Source: CALGYY01 sp963678485 (GTDB taxonomy: Bacteria > Bacteroidota > Bacteroidia > Bacteroidales > CAIWKO01). Taken from it: DNA of 64,000 nucleotides. Made by a program: the position numbers and the translations under genes. Of this stretch, positions 49,103 to 58,791 are shown one piece after another. Positions within the stretch are counted from its first letter, which is position 1. Each line of letters begins with the position of its first letter. Location: positions 3,038,001 to 3,102,000 of the forward strand of contig OY782882.1 in the NCBI GenBank assembly GCA_963678485.1, in the 5' to 3' direction. The notes under the pieces are model-generated. The model worked only from the letters and a program-made list of their open reading frames with translations. It ran no database searches and was not told the origin of the DNA.

Positions 49103-50530
49103 ATGAAAACGATGAAAAACATATTCAAGGGCGCAATGTCACTATTATTAGTGCTGACGGTTGCAGTCAGTGCATGGGCGCAGGATGGTGGAAATATTAA
49201 AAAGGATATTGCCGTTGGTGATTTCTCCTCAATACAACACGATCAACCATGTGTGATGAAAATTTCGCAAGGTGAAGCACAACAACTCACAGTTGAAGGG
49301 CCACAAGAAGTTGTAGCAAGTATTAAGGCTGAAGTAAAAAATAATGTATTGAGCTTTAGTACTGATAAATCATGGGATAATGTTATCATTTATGTGGTGG
49401 TGAAAAATCTGAATTCAATTGAAGTTTCAGGTGCTGCCGTACTTGAAGGTACTTCTGAGATTAAATCGGATAAGTTCGATCTCTCTGCTGAAGGTGCTGC
49501 CGAAGTTAATCTGCAATTACAGGTGAATACGCTCAATACAGAAGCCTCAGGAGCTTCCAATATAAAACTGAGTGGCACTGCACAACAGCACAATGCCGAA
49601 ATCAGCGGAGCCTCCAGTCTGAAGGCTATGGAACTGGTAACAAAGAAAACTGAAATCGAAGTTAGTGGTGCAGGTGATGCAAAGGTGGATGCAACTGAAG
49701 AACTCAATGGTGAAGTTAGTGGAGCCGGAAGTCTGTTCAACAAAAGCAAACCGGGGACAGTAAATGTTGAAGAATCGGGTGCAGGAAGCATGGTAACGGA
49801 TACAACGAAGTTTCGATTCGGTGATAAAAATGTTATGATCTTCAATAAAGACAATGAAGATATGCCCGGTTCATGCCATCGCAAATGCGGTAAAGATAAG
49901 GTGAAACCACAATGGGCTGGATTGGAATTGGGATTCAATAGTGTTATGACCAATGATTTCGATTTCGATCTGCCTTCAGGCTATGAATACTTTGAACCTA
50001 CTGCCGGACGCTCATTTAGTGTGGGTCTGAATATTTTCGAAATTGGTGTTCCCATTGTTAAGAAGCATATGACATTGGTGACCGGTGCTGGATTTGAATT
50101 TGATAATTACTACTACAAAAACAATTATGTGCTGAATGCTGATTCAAATACGTTGTCAGCTACACTGATGCCGGGACCTGAATATAAAACGAACAAACTG
50201 GGCATTGGATATTTCAGAATTCCATTGTTGCTGCAATTCGATTCTAAAAAAGACAAACACGGAAGTACCTTTCATTTTTCCATGGGAGCCATTGGTGCAG
50301 TTAAAATGTGCAGCCGTACCAAGCAATTATGGGAAATTGATAATACCAAATACCGTATGGTTACCCACGATGATTTCAATCTGAGTCCATTCAAAGCCGA
50401 TGCTACGGTAAGAATTGGTTACGGATATCTGAATCTGTTTGTAAATTATTCGCTTAATAGTATGTTTCAGAAGGGTCATGGACCTCAGGTCTTCCCCGTA
50501 TCTGCCGGAATTACGCTGGTTAATATATAA
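49103..50530 (+). CDS. GIN-domain (DUF2807) protein fused to an outer-membrane beta-barrel
   Basis: A 475-residue exported protein with a signal peptide in residues 1-26 (ending VSAWAQ). Residues ~30-235 are a right-handed beta-helix-like GIN/DUF2807 domain, seen from its periodic SGAA/SGAS/SGAG turns about every 19-20 residues. After a linker with a Cys pair (SCHRKCGKDK), residues ~270-475 show alternating amphipathic strands with aromatic ends, ending GITLVNI, typical of an outer-membrane barrel. The GIN part would sit on one face of the outer membrane. It is probably a target of the adjacent sigma factor. The function is unknown. Confidence 0.82.
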   Translation: MKTMKNIFKGAMSLLLVLTVAVSAWAQDGGNIKKDIAVGDFSSIQHDQPCVMKISQGEAQQLTVEGPQEVVASIKAEVKNNVLSFSTDKSWDNVIIYVVVKNLNSIEVSGAAVLEGTSEIKSDKFDLSAEGAAEVNLQLQVNTLNTEASGASNIKLSGTAQQHNAEISGASSLKAMELVTKKTEIEVSGAGDAKVDATEELNGEVSGAGSLFNKSKPGTVNVEESGAGSMVTDTTKFRFGDKNVMIFNKDNEDMPGSCHRKCGKDKVKPQWAGLELGFNSVMTNDFDFDLPSGYEYFEPTAGRSFSVGLNIFEIGVPIVKKHMTLVTGAGFEFDNYYYKNNYVLNADSNTLSATLMPGPEYKTNKLGIGYFRIPLLLQFDSKKDKHGSTFHFSMGAIGAVKMCSRTKQLWEIDNTKYRMVTHDDFNLSPFKADATVRIGYGYLNLFVNYSLNSMFQKGHGPQVFPVSAGITLVNI

Positions 50531-50552
50531 ATCCGTCTGGATGAACGGATCC

Positions 50553-50581
50553 AAGCCGCCCCAAAAGGGCGGCTTTTTTTT
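50553..50581 (+). terminator. Intrinsic terminator after the GIN/barrel gene
   Basis: AAGCCGCCC and GGGCGGCTT form a 9-bp perfect GC-rich stem with a 5-base loop, followed by T residues. Confidence 0.92.
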
Positions 50582-50784
50582 GGACCGAGACAAGGAATGT
50601 TGTTGATTGATGGTTGCGTAAAGAAATTTTAGTGCAAATTGTCAATCCTGCTCTTCTTTAAAGTAGAATTTTAACCACACCGAATACTTGCCCGCTTAAG
50701 CTTTAGGATATCTTATCCTGAATGATAATAACATCCATTCTTCAAATTTTTCAATTAAAATTTCATTCTTAGCATAATACTACT

Positions 50785-50792
50785 TAATTTTG
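50785..50792 (+). promoter_or_regulatory. -7 box of yebC
   Basis: TAATTTTG is an exact TAnnTTTG match 36 bases before the yebC ATG. No clear TTG is at 17-23 bases, though T-rich tracts lie upstream. Confidence 0.45.
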
Positions 50793-50828
50793 TTGCCCGC
50801 ATAAAAAACCAACCTAATACTTCATTGT

Positions 50829-51575
50829 ATGTCAGGACACAATAAATGGTCAACCATTAAAAGAAAAAAGGGCGCTATTGATGCAAAGCGTTCAAAGATT
50901 TTTTCCAAGATTATTAAAGACATGACTATCGCGGTCAAAGAAAGTGGCCCCGATCCAGATAGCAACCCGCGTTTGCGCCTCGCAATCTCTAATGCAAAAG
51001 GAGCAAATATGCCCAAGGATAATATCACCCGGGCAATCAATAAAGCAGCTGATAAAGATTCTGCCAACTTTCAGGAAGTTACTTATGAAGGTTATGCTCC
51101 ACACGCTATCGCAATTTTTGTGGAATGCACTACAGATAATGTGCAGCGTACGGTGAGCAATATCCGTTCATACTTTAATAAATATGGTGGGAATCTTGGC
51201 ACTAACGGTTCTCTGAGTTTTATTTTTGATCGTAAAGGCGTATTTACTGTGCCTGTTGCAGGAATTGATCGCGATGAATTCGAAATGGCCATGATTGACG
51301 CTGGTGCTGAAGATATTTCTGTTGAAGAGGATATGTTCAACATTACCAGTGAAATGGAATTTTTTGGATCCATCGTGAAAAAACTCGAAGAAATGAAGAT
51401 CGAGCCTGCCAGCGCCGAACTACAGCGAATTCCCCGCACCACTGTGGCTGTTGATAAAGAAGCTGCACAAAGGGTGCTCAAAATTATCGACGTATTTGAA
51501 GATGATGATGACGTACAAAATGTGTTTCATAATATGGAATTGACCGACGAACTGGCAGAAGAGCTGGGGTTGTAA
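50829..51575 (+). CDS. YebC/PmpR family protein (TACO1-like)
   Basis: A 248-residue protein. It begins MSGHNKWSTIKRKKGAIDAK, the family N-terminus, and shows RLRLAISNAKGANMPKDNI, EVTYEGYAPHAIAIFVECTTDN and GGNLGTNGSLSFIFDRKG. Family members bind the ribosome to relieve stalling, or regulate transcription in some species, and which applies here cannot be told. It is monocistronic between its own promoter and a terminator. Confidence 0.95.
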   Translation: MSGHNKWSTIKRKKGAIDAKRSKIFSKIIKDMTIAVKESGPDPDSNPRLRLAISNAKGANMPKDNITRAINKAADKDSANFQEVTYEGYAPHAIAIFVECTTDNVQRTVSNIRSYFNKYGGNLGTNGSLSFIFDRKGVFTVPVAGIDRDEFEMAMIDAGAEDISVEEDMFNITSEMEFFGSIVKKLEEMKIEPASAELQRIPRTTVAVDKEAAQRVLKIIDVFEDDDDVQNVFHNMELTDELAEELGL

Positions 51576-51593
51576 GTCACACCAAATCATACG

Positions 51594-51619
51594 AAAGCCC
51601 CGGTCTTCCGGGGTTTTTT
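51594..51619 (+). terminator. Intrinsic terminator after yebC
   Basis: CCCCGG (51598-51603) and CCGGGG (51608-51613) with a TCTT loop, followed by T6. Confidence 0.85.
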
Positions 51620-51688
51620 GTTGGCACTTGTCGAATTCCTCCCTTTTTGCTAATATTGTCCTCCGTTACGCAATGTTGATTTCACATT

Positions 51689-54286
51689 ATGCTTATGAAA
51701 ATATCATTACTTCGTTTATCTCTACCGGTCATCTTATTTTTGACTGGGTTCGCCCTGCCTGGTATGAGTCAAACCTCCTCGGTATTTGTCGATAACCCAC
51801 TGGATGCACCCTATGCAACACGATACGAATGGTTTCAGAAAGGAAATCTGGTTAGCAATCCCTCTTTCGAAAAAGGCCAGGGCGAAGGGAAAAGCTTTCA
51901 GCTAAATGGATGGCAAACACAGGGCGACCACATTGAATGGGTCGATAAATCTTCGTTCCAGTTTTCCACAACGGAAGTGTACGACGGCTCTCGCAGTGTT
52001 CGCATCACACGTAAGCAATGCGGGGAAACTGAAGCGGGCGAAGGACTTACAAGCGATTTTATTGCAGTGATACCAGGAAATTATCAATTTACCCTATATA
52101 TGCGTTTGGCCGATATTTCTGGTTCAAAAGAACGTCTGGGCACTCGTTTGTACGATGCCATCGATCTCCGACTTGAATATTATGATGAACAAAAAAAACG
52201 GATTGATCCTAATGTTTGGTATCCCTACACAAACAGCATGATTGATAATTCCTTCAAAGGTTACTCCTTTTCGAACTTTTGGCATATCGACGATTTTAAT
52301 TGGGGAATGGTGATCGGACGCACTTACAATTATCCCTTCAGCGAAGGCGATGTGCCGGCAGGAACCAGCTTTGTAAAGATTTACCTTGGTCTAAAAGGGA
52401 CTGGTACCATGTGGCTCGACAAAGTTGATTTTCGCTACAGTAAATGGAACTTCACTCCCTTAGAACGCATACAGCCCTTTCAGGATAAGGAATTCACCTT
52501 GCTTGAAATGCTGGTGCCACAACCACAACATATAAGCAACATCAAACGATTGAAATGGTACGACCGCGACAAACCCGCACAAGTGCCGGTAATATTGTTA
52601 CCTGCACGTCCCGATAAACAGACGGTGATTGCCTCTCAATTGCTGAAAGGTAGATTGGAGACCAATTTGAAAGGGGCTTTAGGTAAGGATTGGAAAAAGG
52701 AATTAGTTGTTGTGACTTCGCGTTTAACGGATAGTCTTTCAAAAGCATCCAGTTTTATTTTTAGCTTAGGGACTAACGAACTTTGTTTGCGTTATGCCGA
52801 CAGCCTTCCTCAAAAAGCCGCTGAAGCCTCTGCTCAGGCCTATTTCATAAAATGCGTTGCAGGAAAAATGATGTTCCTCAAAGGGAATAGTCCGGTAGGT
52901 GATTATTATGCTGTCACTACATTAGTGCAACTTCTGGAGTCAAAGGATTGCATTTTACAATCAGCAACTATTCTCGATTATCCCGATTTTAGCGGGCGTT
53001 CCCTTTTATTTGCAGCATGGAATAACAGTCTTGAAGCAAAAGAGGATATCGCAAATCTTGATCAGATGGTGAAATGGAAGCTGAATAAAGTGTATGTTGG
53101 TTACGGACAGCCCAATAAAAACTGGCATTTGCCAACAGATGTTTATAAATCAGGAGTCAGTGCTGCAGCAGCATATTGTAAAAAATTAGGATTAATCGAC
53201 CTTGCGGTGATGATTAACCCATACTATCATTTGGGCTATGAACGGCCTGTTGACAGCATTTCCGAAACAGATCGTTATGTATGGACTCATGGTGATCCCT
53301 ATTCCCTGAATCTTCTAAAAAATGTATTTAGACCTGCGCTTGATTCAGGTGCCAGTTGCATTATGCTGAGTGCCGATGATTATGTTCCGCATCAGGGAAG
53401 CTCTCCAAAAAATTATACGTTATTTACCAAAGAGGATAAAGAACGCTTCGTGAATTTGCAGAATGCTCAGGCTTTCGTTATTAATGAGCTCTACAAGTGG
53501 CTGGAATCGGACTATCCGGGCACCCGTTTTGAATTTTGTCCACCATGGTATTTAAACGAATTTGTTGATAAGAGTCAGGGGAAAGCAGAATCTTATTTCA
53601 GTGATTTACAAGCAATGATTCCCCAAGATGTGGCGATCGTTTGGACAGGTAACACGGTTCGTTCGCTTTCGCTTGATAATGCTGATATTTTCCGCTACAA
53701 ACAACTGATTGGCCGCAATCCAATGTTGTGGGATAATACCTTGTACGCCCGCAGTATGACCGGAAAATATGGTGGTTATCCTTCATTGTATCCTGAAAAG
53801 TCGCGTTTGTGCAATATCTTCGAACCACTTGATATCACCGTTCCGGATCATTTTTATCAGTATAATGATGGTCCTCAAATGTACGTGAATGGCGATACTT
53901 ACAGCGATCCGTACAAAATCAAGTTCATGACAGTGGCCGATTTCGAATGGAATAACGATGCCTACAATGCCGATTTCTCGCTATGGAAGGCTTTGTTGAA
54001 GACCTACGGAAAAGAATATGCCTTAAAACTGATGATATATAACGATACATATTATCATTTAATGCAACATACGGCAGCGATCGAAGCATACGTGGGAACA
54101 GAAAAAGATAATAAAGCAACAGGTGATGGTTTGGTTAAAGACCTTACCAATCAGTACAACGAAATTGCAAAGGCATTGGAGCTTCAAAAAAAGCTGGTGG
54201 CCGAATTGAGAGTAATCAAAGACGAACAGATTAAAAATTATAAAGCTGCAATGGAAAAGTTCCATCAGAAGGCAAAAGGTAAATAA
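51689..54286 (+). CDS. Secreted GH84-like beta-N-acetylglucosaminidase
   Basis: An 865-residue exported protein with a signal peptide in residues 1-28 (ending PGMSQ). Residues ~50-250 resemble a carbohydrate-binding jelly roll (NLVSNPSFEKGQGEGKS, GTGTMWLDKVDFRYS). Residues ~270-425 look like a GH20b-type domain. Residues ~430-760 look like a GH84 TIM barrel: the catalytic Asp pair would be Asp562/Asp563 in LSADDYVPH, and VWTGNTVRSLSLDNA and LWDNTLYARSM match substrate-binding loops. The last ~90 residues are helical. It is probably periplasmic or surface-located, acting on hexosamine glycans. The family call rests on motifs only. Confidence 0.68.
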   Translation: MLMKISLLRLSLPVILFLTGFALPGMSQTSSVFVDNPLDAPYATRYEWFQKGNLVSNPSFEKGQGEGKSFQLNGWQTQGDHIEWVDKSSFQFSTTEVYDGSRSVRITRKQCGETEAGEGLTSDFIAVIPGNYQFTLYMRLADISGSKERLGTRLYDAIDLRLEYYDEQKKRIDPNVWYPYTNSMIDNSFKGYSFSNFWHIDDFNWGMVIGRTYNYPFSEGDVPAGTSFVKIYLGLKGTGTMWLDKVDFRYSKWNFTPLERIQPFQDKEFTLLEMLVPQPQHISNIKRLKWYDRDKPAQVPVILLPARPDKQTVIASQLLKGRLETNLKGALGKDWKKELVVVTSRLTDSLSKASSFIFSLGTNELCLRYADSLPQKAAEASAQAYFIKCVAGKMMFLKGNSPVGDYYAVTTLVQLLESKDCILQSATILDYPDFSGRSLLFAAWNNSLEAKEDIANLDQMVKWKLNKVYVGYGQPNKNWHLPTDVYKSGVSAAAAYCKKLGLIDLAVMINPYYHLGYERPVDSISETDRYVWTHGDPYSLNLLKNVFRPALDSGASCIMLSADDYVPHQGSSPKNYTLFTKEDKERFVNLQNAQAFVINELYKWLESDYPGTRFEFCPPWYLNEFVDKSQGKAESYFSDLQAMIPQDVAIVWTGNTVRSLSLDNADIFRYKQLIGRNPMLWDNTLYARSMTGKYGGYPSLYPEKSRLCNIFEPLDITVPDHFYQYNDGPQMYVNGDTYSDPYKIKFMTVADFEWNNDAYNADFSLWKALLKTYGKEYALKLMIYNDTYYHLMQHTAAIEAYVGTEKDNKATGDGLVKDLTNQYNEIAKALELQKKLVAELRVIKDEQIKNYKAAMEKFHQKAKGK

Positions 54287-54296
54287 TATCTAATCA

Positions 54297-55256
54297 TTGA
54301 ATTCTACACTGCTCATAATAAATCCAAATGCAGGCAAAAAGCGCGTACATCGCGATTGGCCTGAAATAAGCCGTTTGTTGCAAGAGGCAGGGCTGAGTTA
54401 TGATCAAGTGTTTACTACAGGCGAACTTGACGCAAGTCGTTTTGCTGCGGAAGCTTTGAAAAACGGAGTAAAACGCATTATCAGCATCGGAGGTGACGGG
54501 ACGCTAAATGAGGTTGTGCATGGAATAATGCAACGGTCAACTAGTAATACAACCGATATTGAACTTGCACTGATCCCTGTTGGAACTGGTAATGATTGGA
54601 CGCGCATGTATGGAATTCCTCTCGATTATAAAGGATCCATAGCTACGATTGCTGAAGGATTTACAACATTGCAGGATGTTGGACTTGTGAGCTACGAAAC
54701 CCCTGAAGGTCCCAAGAAACGATGGTTTGTGAATGTGGCAGGTATCGGTCTGGACGCTGAAGTTGTATTCGATACTAACGCCCGCAAAGCACGTGGCAGT
54801 GGAGGAAAAATTGCTTACTTAATAAGTCTGCTCAAGGCAATGTTGCAATATAGGGCTCGTGAAGTCAGCATTAGTATTGATGGGGCAAAGGTTTTTAATG
54901 GAAAATTGTACAGTGCGAATATTGGCGTTTGTAGATACAGTGGAGGAGGAATGCAACAGGTACCCGCGGCTGTTCCCGATGATGGACTCTTCGATGTGAC
55001 GGTCATTGGAAAAGTTGGGAAAGGAAAAGTGATACGCAATGTCTCCGGACTTTACGACGGCTCATTTACCAAGATGAAAGAAGTTTCCACATTTCGCGGA
55101 ACTACTGTCGATATTGAATCTTCTGATTCTTTGCTTCTGGAAGTCGATGGCGAATCGTTGGGTCGTCCGCCATTTAATTTTAGCATACAAGCACTTGCTT
55201 TAAAAGTAATAGTACCGAAATCATACATTGCTCAATTAAATACGAAAGTAAAATGA
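54297..55256 (+). CDS. Diacylglycerol/sphingosine kinase family lipid kinase (DagK-like)
   Basis: A 319-residue lipid kinase. It has LLIINPNAGKKR at the N-terminus, IISIGGDGTLNEVVHGI (the GGDGT nucleotide motif near residues 63-67), LIPVGTGNDWTRM and a C-terminal LLEVDGE. It phosphorylates a lipid alcohol such as diacylglycerol for phosphatidate recycling. The start is TTG at 54297: the frame has a stop just upstream and no ATG before the nucleotide motif. It follows the glycosidase by 10 bases and overlaps pfkA by 4 bases (ATGA), so the two are coupled. Confidence 0.9.
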   Translation: MNSTLLIINPNAGKKRVHRDWPEISRLLQEAGLSYDQVFTTGELDASRFAAEALKNGVKRIISIGGDGTLNEVVHGIMQRSTSNTTDIELALIPVGTGNDWTRMYGIPLDYKGSIATIAEGFTTLQDVGLVSYETPEGPKKRWFVNVAGIGLDAEVVFDTNARKARGSGGKIAYLISLLKAMLQYRAREVSISIDGAKVFNGKLYSANIGVCRYSGGGMQQVPAAVPDDGLFDVTVIGKVGKGKVIRNVSGLYDGSFTKMKEVSTFRGTTVDIESSDSLLLEVDGESLGRPPFNFSIQALALKVIVPKSYIAQLNTKVK

Positions 55257-56233
55257 AAACACTAAAACGCATTGGCGTCTTTACTTCTGGTGGTGATGCC
55301 CCGGGCATGAATGCTGCTGTAAGAGCTGTTGTTCGTACCGGAATTTATTATGGTCTCGAAGTTTATGGCATATATCGCGGATATGAAGGAATGATTGACG
55401 GTGAGATTTCTCGTTTGGAGAATCACTCTGTTGCCAACATCATTCAGCGTGGAGGAACTATTCTGAAAACCGCACGCAGCGAGCGTTTTCGTACACCCGA
55501 AGGACAGGCGCTGGCTTACGAAAATCTTTTAAAAAACAATATTGAAGGTTTAGTAATCATTGGTGGCGATGGTTCCTTTAGAGGAGGACTCGAATTTGGA
55601 GATCGCTACGACCTTAGAGTCGTAGGCGTTCCAGGAACTATTGATAATGATTTGTATGGAACCGATTTTACCATTGGCTACGATACCGCTATCAATACCG
55701 TTGTTGAAGCGGTTGATAAACTTCGTGATACTGCAGCTTCACATAACCGATTGTTCTTTGTTGAGGTAATGGGGCGTGATGCAGGATTCATCGCGTTGCG
55801 CAGTGGTATTGCTGTTGGTGCCGAGGATATTTTGGTACCTGAAACTACTACCCGCATCGAAGATTTGATTACGATGCTTGAGAGCAACCGACGAAAAAAT
55901 AAAACCTCTGGAATTATTATCGTTGCTGAAGGTGACGAAATCGGTGGTGCCTTTGAAGTAGCACGTAAGGTGAAAGAAAAGTTTAATGAATATGATACGA
56001 GGGTTGCTATCATTGGGCATCTGCAACGTGGTGGATCACCCAGTTGTATGGATCGGGTACTCGCTAGTCGCCTTGGATACCATGCTGTACTTGCCTTGCG
56101 AAAAGGCGAGAATGGTGTGATGGTCGGTCAGGTGGATAGTAAAATTGTGTATGTGCCTTTTGGCAATGCAACAAAACACCATACCGATATCAATCACGAA
56201 ATGCTTAAAATGTCGCGAATACTCAGTACTTAG
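55253..56233 (+). CDS. pfkA: ATP-dependent 6-phosphofructokinase
   Basis: A 326-residue glycolytic enzyme. IGVFTSGGDAPGMNAAVRA is the ATP-binding N-terminus. IIGGDGSFRGG has Gly at the position that marks ATP-dependent rather than pyrophosphate-dependent enzymes. VPGTIDNDLYGTDFTIGYDTA holds the catalytic Asp and VEVMGRDAGFIAL is conserved. LQRGGSPSCMDR completes the active site. The start overlaps the lipid-kinase stop by ATGA. With pgi at 29 kb it covers upper glycolysis. Confidence 0.97.
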   Translation: MKTLKRIGVFTSGGDAPGMNAAVRAVVRTGIYYGLEVYGIYRGYEGMIDGEISRLENHSVANIIQRGGTILKTARSERFRTPEGQALAYENLLKNNIEGLVIIGGDGSFRGGLEFGDRYDLRVVGVPGTIDNDLYGTDFTIGYDTAINTVVEAVDKLRDTAASHNRLFFVEVMGRDAGFIALRSGIAVGAEDILVPETTTRIEDLITMLESNRRKNKTSGIIIVAEGDEIGGAFEVARKVKEKFNEYDTRVAIIGHLQRGGSPSCMDRVLASRLGYHAVLALRKGENGVMVGQVDSKIVYVPFGNATKHHTDINHEMLKMSRILST

Positions 56234-56277
56234 AAGTCGCACTAATCAATTAATACAAGGCTAAGATTCTTTATACC

Positions 56278-58779
56278 ATGGAACGTGAAACCTGGTTTGC
56301 AGATGTGTTGCTTCCCCTGCCATTGCCCGGGACTTTCACCTATCGTGTGCCCTTTGATTTGAATGGAACTCTGCAAAAGGGATGTCGCGTTGTAGTTCAA
56401 TTTGGCCGTCAGAAATTCTATACAGCGCTTATATACCGCTTGCATCAACAGGTTCCACAAATGTCGGTAATCAAGTACATTCTTGCAGTGGTTGATGAAC
56501 GCCCTATTGTTAATGAGCGTCAGCTTGCTCTTTGGGAATGGATTGCTTCCTATTATCTATGCAAGCCGGGAGAGGTAATGAATGCTGCATTACCTTCAGC
56601 ATTAAAGTTGGCGAGCGAAAGTCGTATTGTAATCAATCCGGAAACCCCCGTGCAGCCTGAGTTACTGAATGAGAAGGAACGTATTCTTGTGGAATCTCTT
56701 GCGTATAGAAAAGTTCTAACTGTAAGTGAGGCCTCTGAAATAGTTGAACAAAAAAAAGTAATTCCCCTTCTAAAAACCTTGATGGAAAAGGGAATTATAA
56801 TTTTGGAAGAAGAAATTCTACAACGGTTCAAGCCCAAAGTTCAGGTCTGCCTGCGCTTTACTGAGAAGTATCGTGAAAACGAATTCGCATTGCGCGAACT
56901 CATGGAAGAGCTTGATAAGAAGGCGCCCAAGCAATGTGATATTGTGATGTATTACTGTCACCTGATACGTCCAAACATCACACAGGCCCACTATATTACC
57001 CGAGCTCAAGTTTTAACCGGATCAAAAACCACCGCAGCACAATGCGCTGCACTGGTAAAAAAGGGTGTCTTCGAATTGTACGAAACGGTAACCAGTCGCT
57101 TGGGTCAATACGATTCCGCAGCCACCGTAGATTCCATCGTTTTAAATGAACCACAGAAAAAGACATGGGAAGAGATTTCCATTGGAATGAACGAGAAGCA
57201 GGTAACACTATTGCATGGCGTAACTTCAAGCGGGAAAACAGAGCTTTATATAAAGCTTATTGATCAAGTGCTTCAACAAGGAAAGCAAGTGCTCTTCCTG
57301 CTTCCGGAAATTGCACTCACTGCTCAAATTATAAATCGACTTCGAAAATATTTTGGTGATAGAGTAGGTGTATACCATTCACGGTATAACGAAAACGAAC
57401 GCGTGGAAATATGGAATAGAGTGCTGGATTGGGATGCAACCCAAAATGAGGGGCAACCAAAATACAGTATTATCCTGGGTGCGAGATCCGCATTATTCCT
57501 GCCATTCAAAGAGTTGGGATTGATTATCGTGGACGAAGAACACGATACTTCTTATAAGCAAATGGATCCTGCTCCCCGGTATAATGCAAGGGATGCAGCA
57601 ATTATTCTTGCAGGGATACATAATGCAAAAGTGCTACTTGGCTCTGCAACGCCTGCCGTTGAAAGCTACTACAATGCACGCACTCATAAGTATGCGCTGG
57701 CTGAACTTAGTGCTCGCTACGGTGAACTACCCATGCCCGATATTCAATGTGTAAACATCAGGACTGAAGCTAGAAACAAGAGGATGCGCAGTCACTTTTC
57801 GCAGACACTGCTCGATCATATCACAAACGCATTAGCAAAAAAGGAACAGGTGATATTGTTTCAGAACAGGCGTGGTTTTTCTTTGCATGTTGAATGCTCT
57901 GTGTGTCATTGGACACCGGGCTGCAAGAATTGCGATGTTAGTCTGATCTTTCACAAACATCAAAATGTATTGCGCTGCCACTATTGTGGCTATACGATGA
58001 GACCTCCCGATTCTTGTCCTGAGTGCAAAAATACTACACTTACCATGCATGGTTTCGGAACAGAAAAAGTTGAGGAAGAACTTGCATTATTTTTTCCGGA
58101 TGCACACATCGCCCGTATGGACTTGGATACAACACGTTCGAAGAATTCGTATCAACAAATAATTTCTGATTTTGAAGAAAAGAAGATTGATATTCTAGTG
58201 GGAACACAAATGGTCACTAAAGGCCTCGACTTCGAAAACGTAGGATTGGCGGGCATACTCAATGCTGATAATCTGTTGAATTTTCCAGACTTTAGATCCT
58301 TTGAGCGAAGCTTTCAATTGATGGAACAAGTAAGCGGTCGGGCTGGACGCAAGAACAATCAAGGTAAAGTAATTATACAAACAGCAAATCCTGAACATGT
58401 GGTTATTCAGCAGGTGGTGAGCCATGACTATCCTGCGCTGTATCGCAATCAGATTGCTGAACGTTCGCGTTTCAACTATCCGCCCTATTATCGGTTGATC
58501 CGCTTAACACTTAAACACCGGGACAGCAAAATCCTTGATGTTGCCGCAAAAGAACTTGCCTCACGCTTGCGCGAAAATTCAATAGGCCTGGTTCTGGGGC
58601 CTGAATACCCTATGGTTGCAAGGATAAAGAGTCTTTACTTGAAAAATATTATTATAAAACTTGAACGCGGCGCTAAAGGGAAAATCGCAAAAGAGAAACT
58701 CTGGCCTTTGGTGGAGGCTAATTTAAAGCTTGATGCGTTTAAGCAGGTTTCGATTTCTGTGGATGTTGATCCTATGTAG
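56278..58779 (+). CDS. priA: Primosomal protein N' (replication-restart helicase PriA)
   Basis: An 833-residue superfamily 2 helicase that reloads the replisome at stalled forks. The N-terminal 3'-DNA-end-binding domain (residues ~1-105) is present. Walker A is GVTSSGKTELY near residue 315, the DEAH-type box is VDEEHDTSYKQ, and motif III is LLGSATPAVES. Eight cysteines in the CSVCHWTPGCKNCD and CHYCGYTMRPPDSCPEC clusters bind two zinc ions. The VGTQMVTKGLDF and QVSGRAGR motifs complete the helicase. It converges on miaB, 12 bases apart. Confidence 0.97.
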   Translation: MERETWFADVLLPLPLPGTFTYRVPFDLNGTLQKGCRVVVQFGRQKFYTALIYRLHQQVPQMSVIKYILAVVDERPIVNERQLALWEWIASYYLCKPGEVMNAALPSALKLASESRIVINPETPVQPELLNEKERILVESLAYRKVLTVSEASEIVEQKKVIPLLKTLMEKGIIILEEEILQRFKPKVQVCLRFTEKYRENEFALRELMEELDKKAPKQCDIVMYYCHLIRPNITQAHYITRAQVLTGSKTTAAQCAALVKKGVFELYETVTSRLGQYDSAATVDSIVLNEPQKKTWEEISIGMNEKQVTLLHGVTSSGKTELYIKLIDQVLQQGKQVLFLLPEIALTAQIINRLRKYFGDRVGVYHSRYNENERVEIWNRVLDWDATQNEGQPKYSIILGARSALFLPFKELGLIIVDEEHDTSYKQMDPAPRYNARDAAIILAGIHNAKVLLGSATPAVESYYNARTHKYALAELSARYGELPMPDIQCVNIRTEARNKRMRSHFSQTLLDHITNALAKKEQVILFQNRRGFSLHVECSVCHWTPGCKNCDVSLIFHKHQNVLRCHYCGYTMRPPDSCPECKNTTLTMHGFGTEKVEEELALFFPDAHIARMDLDTTRSKNSYQQIISDFEEKKIDILVGTQMVTKGLDFENVGLAGILNADNLLNFPDFRSFERSFQLMEQVSGRAGRKNNQGKVIIQTANPEHVVIQQVVSHDYPALYRNQIAERSRFNYPPYYRLIRLTLKHRDSKILDVAAKELASRLRENSIGLVLGPEYPMVARIKSLYLKNIIIKLERGAKGKIAKEKLWPLVEANLKLDAFKQVSISVDVDPM

Positions 58780-58791
58780 TATTCGTGCGAA

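Noticed and set aside
49390..49953. 187-codon antisense frame inside the GIN/barrel gene
   Set aside because: It mirrors the periodic SGA codons of the real gene and has no independent start signals.
51092..51481. 129-codon antisense frame inside yebC
   Set aside because: Shadow of a highly conserved gene on the opposite strand.
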